Origin: Microbacterium arborescens
GTDB lineage: Bacteria; Actinomycetota; Actinomycetes; Actinomycetales; Microbacteriaceae
Length of the DNA: 64,000 nt
Reading direction: 5' to 3'
NCBI GenBank assembly: GCA_003339645.1
Contig: QNUV01000041.1
Location: 682,001 to 746,000, forward strand
Of the stretch, positions 1 through 11,666 are shown in pieces. A program made the translations under genes and the position numbers. The notes under the pieces are model-generated. The model had not been told where the DNA came from and did not search any database. It saw only the letters and a list, made by a program, of their open reading frames with translations. The first letter of the stretch is position 1. Every line of letters starts with the position of its first letter.

Positions 1-1067
1 CGGCGCGGATCCGGGTGCTCGTAGAGCGGCTGGCCGTCGAAGCGCGCGAGGGCGAAGGCGTCCTTCGGGAAGTGGCCCGGGACCCAGTCCATGATGACGC
101 CGATGTCCGCCTGGTGCAGCCGGTCGATGAGGTAGCGCAGGTCGTCCGGCGACCCGAAGCGGCTGGTCGGGGAGTAGTAACCCGAGACCTGGTACCCCCA
201 CGAGCCGCCGAACGGATGCTCGGCCAGCGGGAGGAACTCGACATGGGTGAAGCCCTGCGCGCGGACGTAGTCGATGAGCTGATCGGCCGCCTCGCGGTAG
301 CCGAGGCCGGACCGCCAGGAGCCGAGGTGCACCTCGTAGACGGACATCGGCTGCGAGATGGGCGTCGAGGTGCCGCGGCGCTCAAGCCACGCGGCATCCT
401 CCCACTCGTATGCGCTCTCAGCGACGATCGAGGCCGTTGCGGGAGGGACCTCCGACTGCCGCGCCATCGGGTCGGCCTTGTCGATCCACGCGCCGTCATC
501 GGTCAGGATCTGGAACTTGTAGACCGTGCCGGCCGGCAGTCCCGGAACGAAGAGCTCCCAGACGCCGGAGTCTCCCATCGATCGCAGCGCGTGGCCCTGG
601 CCGTCCCAGCCGTTGAAGTCTCCGATCACGCGGACTGCGCGTGCGTTGGGCGCCCAGACCGTGAACGAGACGCCGGGGACGCCGTTGTGCAGACGCACAT
701 GGGCGCCGAGCACTCGCCACAGCTCCTCGTGACGGCCCTCGCGGATGAGGTGCAGATCGAGCTCGCCGATAGTCGGGAGGTGACGGTACGGGTCGTCGGC
801 CACCCACGCCGGCGCGTCGTCGTAGGTCGCGACCACGCGATAGGCCTCGGGGCGTGCGTCGAGGGCCGCCTCCCACACTCCGCCGCGGAGGTGGCGGAAC
901 GACGCCTCCGGCTGATTCGCGAACACGGCCGTGACCGTGCGCGCAAGGGGACGCCGGACGCGGATCACCCAGCCGTCGGCCGCCTGATGGGCGCCGAGGA
1001 CATCGTGCGGCGCGTGGTACGAGCCGGTGGCGACCGAGTCGAGGACGTGGTCTGCGGGGGCGTTCAT
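1..1067 (-). CDS. glgB: 1,4-alpha-glucan branching enzyme, 5' part only
   Basis: Transfers alpha-1,4-glucan segments to alpha-1,6 positions, making branches in glycogen. About 355 N-terminal residues lie in the window; the gene runs off the left edge, so the catalytic barrel is incomplete. Visible are an N-terminal CBM48-like module (WAPNARAVRVIGDFNGWDG), the YEVHLGSW segment, GFTHVEFLPLAEHPFGGSWGY and GVIMDWVPGHFPKD, all typical of bacterial GlgB. The ATG overlaps the glgE stop as ATGA, so it should be translationally coupled to glgE. Identification is firm; the missing 3' part cannot be judged. Confidence 0.95.
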   Translation of the reverse strand, partial: MNAPADHVLDSVATGSYHAPHDVLGAHQAADGWVIRVRRPLARTVTAVFANQPEASFRHLRGGVWEAALDARPEAYRVVATYDDAPAWVADDPYRHLPTIGELDLHLIREGRHEELWRVLGAHVRLHNGVPGVSFTVWAPNARAVRVIGDFNGWDGQGHALRSMGDSGVWELFVPGLPAGTVYKFQILTDDGAWIDKADPMARQSEVPPATASIVAESAYEWEDAAWLERRGTSTPISQPMSVYEVHLGSWRSGLGYREAADQLIDYVRAQGFTHVEFLPLAEHPFGGSWGYQVSGYYSPTSRFGSPDDLRYLIDRLHQADIGVIMDWVPGHFPKDAFALARFDGQPLYEHPDPR

Positions 1068-3148
1068 CGGCGTTCCTTCACGTGGAGGATGTGCACGGGT
1101 TCGACGAAGGCGTCGAGGCGCACATAGTTGTGGTCGTTCCAGGTCCAGACGGATCCGGTGAGCAGGTCTTCCACCTCGTACTCATCGCCCGGCGCGACGC
1201 CCCAGACCGAGGTGTCGAGATGCACGGTCGTCTCGCGCGCGGAGTGAGGATCGACGTTGACGACGACCAGGATCGTGTCGGCCGCACCGTCGGCCGTCAG
1301 CGCGGCGGGCAGGTGCTTCGAGAAGACCACCATGGCGTCGTCGTCGGACCAGTGGAACGAGAGGTTTCGCAGCTGCCGTAGTGCAGGATGGGCCCGGCGG
1401 ATCTCGTTCAGGCGGGTGAGGAACGGCGCGAGCGATTCGCCGCGCGCTTCGGCATCCGCCCAGTCGCGGAACTTGTACTCGTACTTCTCGTTGTCGATGT
1501 TCTCTTCCGAGCCGGGCCGGGCGACGTTCTCGACGAGTTCGTATCCCGCGTACACCCCGTACGAGGCGCCGGCGGTCGCGGCGATGGCGGCGCGGATCTT
1601 GTAGGCGGGGCGTCCGCCGTACTGCAGGTACTCCGTGAGGATGTCGGGGGTGTTCACGAAGAGGTTCGGGCGCATGAAGTCCGCCGTGTCGTGAGCCACG
1701 GAGGTGAGGAACTCCTCGAGCTCCTCCTTGGTGTTCCGCCAGGTGAAGTACGAGTAGCTCTGCTGGAATCCGGCCATCGCGAGGCCCTGCATGGGAGCGG
1801 GGCGGGTGAACGCCTCCGCGAGGAAGACGACCCCGGGGGTCTCGTCTGCGATGGTCGCGATGAGCCACTCCCAGAACTGCAGCGGCTTGGTGTGCGGGTT
1901 GTCGACGCGGAAGATCCGAACGCCCTGGGCGATCCAGTGCCGGACGACGCGCAGGACCTCGGCGCGGATGCCCGCGGGGTCGTTGTCGAAGTTGACCGGG
2001 TAGATGTCCTGGTACTTCTTCGGCGGGTTCTCGGCGTACGCGATCGATCCGTCGGGGAGGGTCGTGAACCACTCGGGGTGCTCGGCGACCCAGGGGTGGT
2101 CGGGGGAAGCCTGCAGCGCAAGGTCGAGCGCGACCTCCAGACCGGCTTCGGAGGCCGCGGCGAGGAAGCCGCGGAAGTCCTCGAGCGTCCCCAGGTCGGG
2201 ATGCACGGCGTCGTGACCGCCCTCGGGGCCGCCGATGGCCCAGGGCGACCCGGGGTCGCCGGGACCGGCCGTCAGGGTGTTGTTGGGGCCCTTGCGGTGG
2301 GTGCGCCCGATCGGGTGGATCGGGGGGAGGTAGAGGACGTCGAATCCCATCGCGGCGACCGCGGGCAACCGGTCGCGTGCGGTGACGAAGGTGCCGCTGC
2401 GCACGGTGCCGTCGGGGAGCCGCTCGGCGCCCTCCGACCGCGGGAAGAACTCGTACCAGGCGCCGACTCCGGCGCGCTCGCGCTCGACGAGCAGCTCGTG
2501 CTCGTCGCCGACGGTGACGAGGGACTGCACTGGGCGGTCGGCGAAGATGTTCGCGAGATCGGCGCTGCGGACGACCGCGAGCGCATCGACCGCATCGGCG
2601 GCGGCATCCCGGAGTCGCGCGACGGCCTTGTCGAGGATGCGACGCTCGGCCGCGGGACGGGTCCTGTCAGCGGCGGCGCGCGAGAGCAGCACAGCCCCGG
2701 CTTCGCGCATGAGGGCGACGTCGACACCGGCCGCGATCTTGATGGCGGCCGCGTGCTGCCACGTGGCGAAGTCGTCGCCGAACGCTTCGTAGCGGAACCG
2801 CCACACGCCTTCCGCGAGAGGGGCGATGAGGACGGACCATCGGTCGAACCCGTCGTTGAGGGGAGTCAGGCGGTGCAACGACTCGCGTCCATCGGGCGAG
2901 AACAGTCGCAGATGCACGCCGATCGAGTCGTGGCCTTCGCGGAACGCCGTGACGCGGAACGGCACGGCTTCGCCGCTGAAGGCCGAGGGTCGGAACCGGT
3001 CGCCGGGAACCGAGGGGGCCGGTCGCTGGAGCGGGATGCGTCCGGTGACCGTGTCGCCGGCAGACGGGAGCGGCTCGACGGTCCGGCGGGGGATCTCGGC
3101 GGTGCTGCGGAACGGGGCGGGTGAGGTCGTGCGCGTCGTTGATGCCAC
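1064..3148 (-). CDS. glgE: alpha-1,4-glucan:maltose-1-phosphate maltosyltransferase GlgE
   Basis: Extends alpha-1,4-glucan using maltose-1-phosphate (GH13_3), the actinobacterial route into glycogen. The 694-residue product shows the family's GAWYEFFPRSEG segment, the substrate loop GPNNTLTAGPGDPGSPWAIG, the nucleophile region FRVDNPHTKPLQFWEW, the acid/base region VVFLAEAFTRP and the late NTPDILTEYLQYGG segment. Usual length is about 660-700. The GTG start follows a TAGGTT hexamer by six bases, suggesting a leaderless transcript in addition to read-through from glgX, 47 bp upstream. It overlaps glgB by 4 nt. Partners treS and pep2, which often sit beside glgE, are not in this window. Confidence 0.96.
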   Translation of the reverse strand: MASTTRTTSPAPFRSTAEIPRRTVEPLPSAGDTVTGRIPLQRPAPSVPGDRFRPSAFSGEAVPFRVTAFREGHDSIGVHLRLFSPDGRESLHRLTPLNDGFDRWSVLIAPLAEGVWRFRYEAFGDDFATWQHAAAIKIAAGVDVALMREAGAVLLSRAAADRTRPAAERRILDKAVARLRDAAADAVDALAVVRSADLANIFADRPVQSLVTVGDEHELLVERERAGVGAWYEFFPRSEGAERLPDGTVRSGTFVTARDRLPAVAAMGFDVLYLPPIHPIGRTHRKGPNNTLTAGPGDPGSPWAIGGPEGGHDAVHPDLGTLEDFRGFLAAASEAGLEVALDLALQASPDHPWVAEHPEWFTTLPDGSIAYAENPPKKYQDIYPVNFDNDPAGIRAEVLRVVRHWIAQGVRIFRVDNPHTKPLQFWEWLIATIADETPGVVFLAEAFTRPAPMQGLAMAGFQQSYSYFTWRNTKEELEEFLTSVAHDTADFMRPNLFVNTPDILTEYLQYGGRPAYKIRAAIAATAGASYGVYAGYELVENVARPGSEENIDNEKYEYKFRDWADAEARGESLAPFLTRLNEIRRAHPALRQLRNLSFHWSDDDAMVVFSKHLPAALTADGAADTILVVVNVDPHSARETTVHLDTSVWGVAPGDEYEVEDLLTGSVWTWNDHNYVRLDAFVEPVHILHVKERR

Positions 3149-3154
3149 GGCTCG

Positions 3155-3160
3155 AACCTA
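3155..3160 (-). promoter_or_regulatory. -10 element of glgE (leaderless)
   Basis: On the minus strand TAGGTT ends six bases before the GTG start of glgE, placing the transcript start at or next to the start codon. No Shine-Dalgarno sequence is seen. Confidence 0.55.
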
Positions 3161-3195
3161 TCGCGGTGCGCGAGTTCGAAAAACGGGCTTGCGCC

Positions 3196-5265
3196 TCACT
3201 CGGCTCTGAGCAAAAGCAGCGTCGGTCCGGACACGGCCAGACGGTCGCCCGGGGCGAATCGAGCACCGTTCTCGAGCGGTCGCTCGTCGGCGCTCGACCA
3301 CAGCGCCAGGAACGACGATGCCGATCCGACGGCGGGCAGCACGACCTCGGCGTCATCCTCCCGCCCGTGGATGACCAGCAGCACGCGGTTGCCGGGTTCG
3401 TGGGCCGGCGTCGAGGTCGCGACGTACTGCAGGGTGCGCTGCTCTGGATCGGTCCACCTCGCCTCCGTCATCGGCTCTCCCTGAGCGTCGAACCAGTGCA
3501 TGACCGACGCCTCGGGCACCTCGTCGTCCGGGTCCGCGTATCGCACCGGACGGAGCGCGGGGTTCTCCGCGCGCAGCCGGGTCAACGCCCCCACGTGGGC
3601 GAGGAGGTCGACCTGCCAGTCCGCGAGCTGCCAGTCGAGCCAGGTCAGGGAGCTGTCGTGGCAGTAGGCGTTGTTGTTGCCGAGCTGGGTGCGGCCCATC
3701 TCGTCACCCGCCGTCAGCATCGGCACCCCGGCCGACAGCAGCAGGGTTCCCACGAGGTTGCGCATGGCGCGGCGTCGCGCGGCAACGATGTGATCGAGCG
3801 AGGTCTCGCCCTCCGCGCCGTGGTTGAACGACCGGTTCGTCTCGGCGCCGTCTCTGCCCTCCTCGCCGTTGGCGTCGTTGTGCTTGACGTCATACGACAC
3901 GAGGTCGCGCAGCGTGAAGCCGTCGTGCGCCGTGATGAAGTTCACCCCGGCCAGCGGACCGCGCTCCGCGCCGAACAACGGCGCGGAGCCGGCGAGGTGG
4001 GTGGCGAGACCTCCCAAGCCCGCCGGCGAGGTGCCGGCGCGTCGCAGATAATCGATGTCGCTGAGCCAGAAGTTGCGGACGCCGTCGCGGTACCGGTCGT
4101 TCCACTCCTGCCATCCGTCGCCGAAGCCGCCGGTGTGCCATCCGCCGAGTCCGACATCCCAGGGCTCGGCGATGATCTTGTCTTCGCCCAGCACGGGGTC
4201 TTCGGCGATCGCGCGCAGCAACGGATGCTGGGGGTCGAACACGTGCTGGGCGTTCCGACCGAGCGTGACGGCGAGGTCGAAGCGGAACCCGTCGATCTGC
4301 ACCTCCTCGCTCCAGTACCGCAGCGAGTCGAGGACGAGCCGGGCGGCGGCGTCCGTCGATGTGTCGACCGCGTTGCCGCAACCGGTCACGTCGATGTACG
4401 CGCCGTCGTCGTGCTGCCGGTAATAGGCACGATTGTCGATTCCCCGGAAGCTCGAGCGGGGCCCGCCCAGCTCCAGTTCGGCGGTGTGGTTGTAGACGAC
4501 GTCCAGGATGACCTCGATGCCGGCCGCGTGGAGCGCCCGCACCGTGCGCTTTAACTCTTTCAGGACGGCGGTAGGGCCGCTGCGGCGGGCGTCCTGGGTC
4601 GCATACGCGGCGTGCGGCGCGAAGTATCCGAGGGTGTTGTAGCCCCAGTAGTTGGTCAGCCCGAGAGCGAGGAGACGCGGCTCGCTCTCGAATGCGTGGA
4701 TCGGCAGCAGTTCGACGCTCGTCACGCCGAGTGAGAGGAAGTGGTCGATCATGGCGGGGTGACCGAGACCGGCATAGGTGCCGTGCAGCGCCGGCGGGAT
4801 GTCGGGATGCCGCTTGGTGAGGCCCTTCACGTGGGCCTCGTAGATGATCGTCCGGTCGCGCGGCACGCGGGGCTTGCGGATCCCGCCCCAATCGAATGCG
4901 GGATCGACGACGACCGAGCGATGATCGCCCGGAGCTCCGGAGACGACGCCCCGCCCGTAGGGGTCGAGCAGCAGGGTCTGCGGGTTGAAGACGTCGCCCG
5001 GTCCGTGGGGTCCGTCGACCCGCAGGGCGTACCGGACGCCGGCGCGCAGCGTCTCGATCTCGGCCTCCCAGACGCCCCCGCCGACGGGCGAGAGCGGCCG
5101 CTCGTCCACGGCCCAGTCGAGGTCGTCGTCGTCGAACAGCACGACGTCGATCGACGTCGCCCGCTCGGACCAGACGCGGATGGTGCCGCCGTCATCATGG
5201 AGGGTCACGCCGAGGCCGGTGAGGCGGGGGTCGTGCAGTCCGGCCGGGCTGGTGCTGTCGGGCAT
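3196..5265 (-). CDS. glgX: glycogen debranching enzyme GlgX
   Basis: Hydrolyses alpha-1,6 branches of limit dextrins during glycogen turnover (GH13_11, isoamylase type). The 689-residue protein has an N-terminal CBM48 domain, then a barrel with LTNYWGYNTLGYFAPHAAYA, VILDVVYNHTAE, the nucleophile segment DGFRFDLAVTLGR, the acid/base segment KIIAEPWDVG and the stabiliser segment NFITAHDGFTLRDLVSYDVKHN. It heads a minus-strand group glgX-glgE-glgB. The ATG lies seven bases after TACTGT, indicating a leaderless mRNA, and that -10 overlaps the one facing the cysteine desulfurase gene. Closely related TreX-type enzymes share these motifs, but the context favours GlgX. Confidence 0.94.
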   Translation of the reverse strand: MPDSTSPAGLHDPRLTGLGVTLHDDGGTIRVWSERATSIDVVLFDDDDLDWAVDERPLSPVGGGVWEAEIETLRAGVRYALRVDGPHGPGDVFNPQTLLLDPYGRGVVSGAPGDHRSVVVDPAFDWGGIRKPRVPRDRTIIYEAHVKGLTKRHPDIPPALHGTYAGLGHPAMIDHFLSLGVTSVELLPIHAFESEPRLLALGLTNYWGYNTLGYFAPHAAYATQDARRSGPTAVLKELKRTVRALHAAGIEVILDVVYNHTAELELGGPRSSFRGIDNRAYYRQHDDGAYIDVTGCGNAVDTSTDAAARLVLDSLRYWSEEVQIDGFRFDLAVTLGRNAQHVFDPQHPLLRAIAEDPVLGEDKIIAEPWDVGLGGWHTGGFGDGWQEWNDRYRDGVRNFWLSDIDYLRRAGTSPAGLGGLATHLAGSAPLFGAERGPLAGVNFITAHDGFTLRDLVSYDVKHNDANGEEGRDGAETNRSFNHGAEGETSLDHIVAARRRAMRNLVGTLLLSAGVPMLTAGDEMGRTQLGNNNAYCHDSSLTWLDWQLADWQVDLLAHVGALTRLRAENPALRPVRYADPDDEVPEASVMHWFDAQGEPMTEARWTDPEQRTLQYVATSTPAHEPGNRVLLVIHGREDDAEVVLPAVGSASSFLALWSSADERPLENGARFAPGDRLAVSGPTLLLLRAE

Positions 5266-5271
5266 GCGTTC

Positions 5272-5278
5272 TACAGTA
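5272..5278. promoter_or_regulatory. overlapping divergent -10 elements, glgX / cysteine desulfurase
   Basis: The heptamer TACAGTA reads TACAGT on the plus strand and TACTGT on the minus strand. The minus element is seven bases from the glgX ATG (leaderless). The plus element would start transcription near 5284, giving the desulfurase a short leader that carries AGGAGG. Confidence 0.5.
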
Positions 5279-5309
5279 ATGAGCGACGATGAACGCCCGA
5301 GGAGGTGGG

Positions 5310-6497
5310 ATGGTCGTCTATCTCGATCACGCTGCGACGACCGCGCTCCGGCCGGAAGCGCGCGACGCCTGGCTCTCGGCGCACGAGACCCTCGGCAACG
5401 CCTCGTCGGTGCACGGTGCGGGTCAAGATGCTCGTCGCCTCCTGGAGGACGCGCGGGATGCCGTCGCCGCAGCGCTCGGGTGCGAGCCGATCGAGGTCGT
5501 CTTCACATCGGGCGGGACCGAGGCGATCAATCTGGCCGTCAAGGGCCTCTGGCTCGCCGCCGACGGTCCCGCCACGGGGCCGATCGTGCTGCCCGACGGC
5601 GAGCACCACGCGACGATCGACGCCGTCGCGTGGCTCGCGTCGCGCTGGGGCGCCGCGGTGCGCCCCGTCGGCCTCGATCGCGTCGGCCGCATCGATCCCG
5701 CGGTGTTCGCCGCGGCGCTGCCCGGGGCCGCGCTGGCGACCGCACTCGTCGCCAACAACGAGGTGGGGACGCGCAACGACGCGGCCGCTCTGGCCCGGGC
5801 GGCGCGTGACGCGGCGGTGCCGTTGCACCTGGACGCGGTCGCGGCCCTCGGCAGCATTCCCCTCGACTTCGCCGCCTGGCGGGGTGGGGGCTCTGCGTCG
5901 CATGGCCTGGTGACGATGTCCGTGTCCGGCCACAAGGTCGGCGCTCCCGTGGGCACCGGCGCGCTGGTCGTTTCGCGCCACGCGCAGCTGACGCCCCTCG
6001 CCCACGGGGGCGGGCAGCAGCGCGGGCTTCGCGCCGGCACCCAGGACGTTGCCGGTGCGGCGGCGTTCGCCGCGGCGCTCGGGATCGCCGAGGCCGAGCG
6101 CGTCCACGAGGCCGTTCGGCTCGAGGGCCTCCGTGAGCGCCTCATCGAGGGCATCCGCTCGCTCGTCCCCTCGGCCGAGATCCTGGGCGACCGTCACGAC
6201 CGGCTGCCGGGGAACGTGCATGTGCTCTTTCCGGGCACGATCGGCGAGACGCTGCTGTTCCTCTTCGACACCGTCGGGATCGCGGTGTCCACGGGGTCGG
6301 CGTGCCAGGCGGGCGTCACCGAGCCGTCGCACGTCGTGCTCGCGCTGGGACGTGAGGCGGACGACGCGCGGGCCGTGCTGCGTCTGACCCTCGGTCGCAC
6401 GAGCACAGAGGCGGATGTCGACGCCTTCCTGGCCGCCCTTCCCGACGTCCACCGGCGTGCGGTCGCCGCCCGAGCCGGGCGTGCGAGCCGCCCGTAG
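5310..6497 (+). CDS. cysteine desulfurase (NifS/IscS class)
   Basis: PLP enzyme that removes sulfur from cysteine as a persulfide, here most likely for the thiouridylase encoded next door and for Fe-S assembly. The 395-residue product shows the LDHAATTALRP start, Schiff-base lysine in SVSGHKVG (Lys209) and the active-site cysteine in STGSACQAGVTEPS (Cys332). An in-frame ATG at 5289 exists, but AGGAGG at 5300-5305 fits the ATG at 5310, and homologues begin at the VYLDHA segment. It is followed after 9 bp by mnmA, a common actinobacterial pairing. Whether it is a dedicated IscS or a general NifS-like enzyme is not resolvable here. Confidence 0.93.
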   Translation: MVVYLDHAATTALRPEARDAWLSAHETLGNASSVHGAGQDARRLLEDARDAVAAALGCEPIEVVFTSGGTEAINLAVKGLWLAADGPATGPIVLPDGEHHATIDAVAWLASRWGAAVRPVGLDRVGRIDPAVFAAALPGAALATALVANNEVGTRNDAAALARAARDAAVPLHLDAVAALGSIPLDFAAWRGGGSASHGLVTMSVSGHKVGAPVGTGALVVSRHAQLTPLAHGGGQQRGLRAGTQDVAGAAAFAAALGIAEAERVHEAVRLEGLRERLIEGIRSLVPSAEILGDRHDRLPGNVHVLFPGTIGETLLFLFDTVGIAVSTGSACQAGVTEPSHVVLALGREADDARAVLRLTLGRTSTEADVDAFLAALPDVHRRAVAARAGRASRP

Positions 6498-6500
6498 ACT
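6495..6500 (+). promoter_or_regulatory. -10 element of mnmA (leaderless)
   Basis: TAGACT ends six bases before the mnmA ATG. It overlaps the stop codon of the upstream gene, so mnmA may be made both by read-through and from its own leaderless start. Confidence 0.5.
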
Positions 6501-6506
6501 GGAGCG

Positions 6507-7604
6507 ATGCGAGTACTGGCTGCGATGAGCGGCGGCGTCGATTCGGCGGTCGCCGCGGCCCGAGCCGTCGACGCCGGACACGACGTCGTGGGCGTGCACC
6601 TCGCCCTCTCGCGCGCGGGCGGCACCCTGCGCGCCGGCAGCCGCGGCTGCTGCACGATCGAGGACGCGATGGATGCGCGCCGTGCCGCGGATCTGCTCGG
6701 CATCCCCTTCTACGTCTGGGACTTCTCCGAGCGATTCCGTGACGATGTCATCGACGACTTCGTCTCGGAGTACCGCGCCGGCCGGACGCCGAACCCGTGC
6801 ATGCGATGCAACGAGAAGATCAAGTTCGCGGCGCTGCTCGAACGCGCGATCGAGCTCGGCTTCGATGCGGTGTGCACCGGTCACTACGCTCTCCTGGTCG
6901 ACGGTCCCGAGGGGCGCGAGCTGCATCGCGCGTCGGATGCCGCGAAGGATCAGTCCTATGTGCTCGGCGTGCTCACCGCGGAGCAGCTCGCCCACACGTA
7001 CTTCCCGCTCGGGTCGACGCCCTCGAAGGCGGAGGTGCGCGCCGAGGCGGCCGAGCGCGGTCTGACGGTGGCGCAGAAGCCCGACAGTCATGACATCTGC
7101 TTCATCCCCGACGGCGACACCCGCGGGTGGCTCGCCGAGAAGGTCGGGGCGGAGGCCGGCGAGATCGTCGATCGCACGGGAGCCGTTGTCGGGCGCCACG
7201 AGGGCGCTCACGCGTTCACCGTGGGTCAGCGCCGGGGGCTGCAGCTGGGAGTTCCGGCGCCGGATGGCAAGCCGCGTTTCGTTCTCGAGGTGCGGCCGGT
7301 CGACAACCGCGTCGTGGTGGGGCCGAAGGAGGCGCTGGCGACCGCCGAGATCGCGGGCGGCCGGTTCACGTGGGCAGGGCGGGCGCCGTCCGAGCGGGTC
7401 TTCGCCTGTGACGCACAGATCCGTGCGCACGCCGACCCGGTCCCGGCGCGGGCCGAGATCACCGAGAACGAGATCGTGGTCATCCCCGACACGCCGTTCG
7501 ACGGTGTGGCTCCGGGGCAGACGGCCGTGATCTATGAGGGATCGCGCGTGCTCGGACAGTTCACGATCGACCGGACCGTCTCGGCCGTCCCGGTCGACGC
7601 GTGA
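6507..7604 (+). CDS. mnmA: tRNA-specific 2-thiouridylase MnmA
   Basis: Uses ATP and persulfide sulfur to form s2U at the wobble position (U34) of tRNAs for Lys, Glu and Gln. Length 365, normal for the family. The N-terminal PP-loop [13 protein letters not shown] is intact, as are the catalytic cysteine in [12 protein letters not shown] (Cys101) and the second cysteine in [11 protein letters not shown] (Cys198), matching the spacing in E. coli MnmA. It lies directly downstream of the cysteine desulfurase, its presumed sulfur donor. The last 44 bp overlap the 3' end of the convergent epimerase gene. Confidence 0.96.
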   Translation: MRVLAAMSGGVDSAVAAARAVDAGHDVVGVHLALSRAGGTLRAGSRGCCTIEDAMDARRAADLLGIPFYVWDFSERFRDDVIDDFVSEYRAGRTPNPCMRCNEKIKFAALLERAIELGFDAVCTGHYALLVDGPEGRELHRASDAAKDQSYVLGVLTAEQLAHTYFPLGSTPSKAEVRAEAAERGLTVAQKPDSHDICFIPDGDTRGWLAEKVGAEAGEIVDRTGAVVGRHEGAHAFTVGQRRGLQLGVPAPDGKPRFVLEVRPVDNRVVVGPKEALATAEIAGGRFTWAGRAPSERVFACDAQIRAHADPVPARAEITENEIVVIPDTPFDGVAPGQTAVIYEGSRVLGQFTIDRTVSAVPVDA

Positions 7605-8577
7605 TGGAGTCGGCGGCGTCTCCGAGCGCGTCGCCCAGCGCGGTGTAGCGGAACCGATACCCCGCGTCGACGAGGCGCTCGGGGACGATCCAGCGGCTCT
7701 TCAACACCAGTTCCGGTTCGGTGCGCAGAAGCCACATGGCGGGTTCGAGCATCCACCTCCAGGAGGGGATGCCGAAGGGCATCCCGACGATCGAGCGCAG
7801 CTCTCGCATGAGCGTGCGGTTGTCCGACGCGTGCGGACTGGCGACGTTGACGACGCCCTGGAGGTCCTCGTGCGCGTCGATCCACCGGAGCGAGCCCACG
7901 ACGTCGTCGATGTGCACCCAGCTGAAACGCTGTCGCCCACGCGTGCGATACCAGGGTGCGGTGCTCCCGGTCGGGTGATCGCCGATGCCGCGATAGCGAC
8001 GGTGCGGGATGATCGGACCGTCGATCTGTGGGCCACCGAGTCCCAGGCGCGCGAGCGTCAGCAACATGGCGGTGGCGGGTCCCGCGCCCACCACGATGGC
8101 CATTCGGAGGGCGACGCGGCGTGTTCCGGGAAGATCCTCGGCGAAGAACGCGGCCTCCCAGGCCCGCGCGACATCGACCGAGAACCCGGTTCCGAGCTCC
8201 CCGGCGGATTCGGAGTTCGGGCGGTCGACCGAATGACGGTAGATCGTCGCCGTCGACGCGTTGATCCACAGCCGCGGGGGGAGTGCGGCGCGGCGGACGG
8301 CGTCCGAGAGGGTCTGCGTCGTCGCCACGCGGGAGCGCAGGATCTCGTCGCGGTTGTGGTCGGTGTAGCGGCAGTCCACCGATCTGCCCGCGAGGTTGAC
8401 CAGGAGGTCTGCGCCGTCCACCAGGCGTTCGATGGCGCCGGTGTCCTCCCACGTGGTCTCCGCGGTACGGCCGATCGCGTCGACCGTGTAGCCGTCGGTG
8501 GTCAGAGCCTCGACGACCGCGATGCCGATGAATCCGGAGGCGCCGGCGACGACGGCGCGGCGTGGGGTGTCGATCAT
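7561..8577 (-). CDS. TIGR01777-type NAD(P)-dependent epimerase/oxidoreductase
   Basis: Extended short-chain dehydrogenase family protein, 338 residues. The N-terminal Rossmann motif [10 protein letters not shown] and the family segments [26 protein letters not shown] and [12 protein letters not shown] are clear. A C-terminal DUF1731-like tail ([19 protein letters not shown]) is present. The substrate of this family (SDR39U1/YfcH-like) is unknown. The start is the ATG at 8577, six bases after TACGAT, rather than an upstream in-frame codon. It is divergent from a DUF4166 gene, a partner often found next to or fused with such epimerases, so the two may act together. The 3' end overlaps mnmA by 44 bp. 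Confidence 0.85.
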   Translation of the reverse strand: MIDTPRRAVVAGASGFIGIAVVEALTTDGYTVDAIGRTAETTWEDTGAIERLVDGADLLVNLAGRSVDCRYTDHNRDEILRSRVATTQTLSDAVRRAALPPRLWINASTATIYRHSVDRPNSESAGELGTGFSVDVARAWEAAFFAEDLPGTRRVALRMAIVVGAGPATAMLLTLARLGLGGPQIDGPIIPHRRYRGIGDHPTGSTAPWYRTRGRQRFSWVHIDDVVGSLRWIDAHEDLQGVVNVASPHASDNRTLMRELRSIVGMPFGIPSWRWMLEPAMWLLRTEPELVLKSRWIVPERLVDAGYRFRYTALGDALGDAADSITRRPGRPRRSGRS

Positions 8578-8583
8578 GACGCC

Positions 8584-8596
8584 ATCGTAATAGTTT
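8584..8596. promoter_or_regulatory. adjacent divergent -10 elements for epimerase and DUF4166 genes
   Basis: Minus-strand TACGAT (8589-8584) is six bases from the epimerase ATG; plus-strand TAGTTT (8591-8596) is six bases from the ATG at 8603. The two starts are only 25 bp apart, so both transcripts look leaderless and the polymerases would compete. Confidence 0.5.
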
Positions 8597-8602
8597 TTGA
8601 AC

Positions 8603-9274
8603 ATGTTCAGTAGGAATGTGGCGGCACCCGAGGACCCGCGCTCGATCTACGAGCGAGCGCTCGGAGCGGATCTCCTGAGCCTGCCCTCCGTGCTGCGCAC
8701 CTACTTCGGCCCGGTACCCGCCGGGAGCGTGGGCCGTGGCCGCGGTGTCTACGACGAGGCGGGCTATCGCGGGCCGCGCTGGCTGCGGCCGGTGATGAGC
8801 CTGTTCGCGCGGCGCGGCGTGATGTTCCCGGAGGCGGGCACCGACGTACCGTTCGCGATCACGAACACGCCCCAGCGCGACGGCACGCTCCGTGGGGAGC
8901 GCGACTTCTTCTTCGCCGGCGCACGACGCCGGATGGTGGACACGATGACCAGTCCGAGGTCGGGGGAGATCATCGACCGCCTCGGCCGTCGCGGCGGGTT
9001 GGAGGTACGTCTGCGTGCCGAGGCCGGTTCCACCGGCATGCGGTTGCGGTCCGTGGCTCTCGCCGTGCGCTGCGGCGCCCTGCGGCTGCCGCTTCCGACC
9101 GTGGCGGGGGTCACGGTCGTCGAGACGGCCGACCCCGCGGATGCCGCCGTGCAATGGGTGGACGTCAGGGTGTCGGCGTGTCTCGTGGGCGAGATCTTCC
9201 GGTACCGCGGCTCGTTCACGTACCGCATCGAACCGCGCCACGGGAACCCCGTCCAGCGCGTCGTACCCCCTGCC

Positions 9275-9277
<3 letters not shown>
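8603..9277 (+). CDS. DUF4166 domain protein
   Basis: Uncharacterised 224-residue protein matching the DUF4166 pattern, with an LPSVLRTYF-like N-terminus, a central GERDFFFAGARRRMVDTM segment and a C-terminal GEIFRYRGSFTYRIE segment. No signal peptide, membrane helix or catalytic motif is evident. In other bacteria the domain is found fused to or beside SDR epimerases, consistent with its divergent neighbour. TTG at 8597 is an alternative start, but TAGTTT six bases before the ATG at 8603 favours the latter. It ends 9 bp before ligA. Confidence 0.7.
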
Positions 9278-11599
<2,322 letters not shown>

Positions 11600-11666
11600 A
11601 CAGGGGATGACTCAGCGCGGGTGTCCGCGGCCCGACCTACCGTGACGGCGATCTCACGGAGGCCGC

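Noticed and set aside
5271-7430. 719-codon minus-strand frame opposite the desulfurase and mnmA genes
   Set aside because: Shadow of two well-identified plus-strand genes; no recognisable domain and typical GC-shadow residues.
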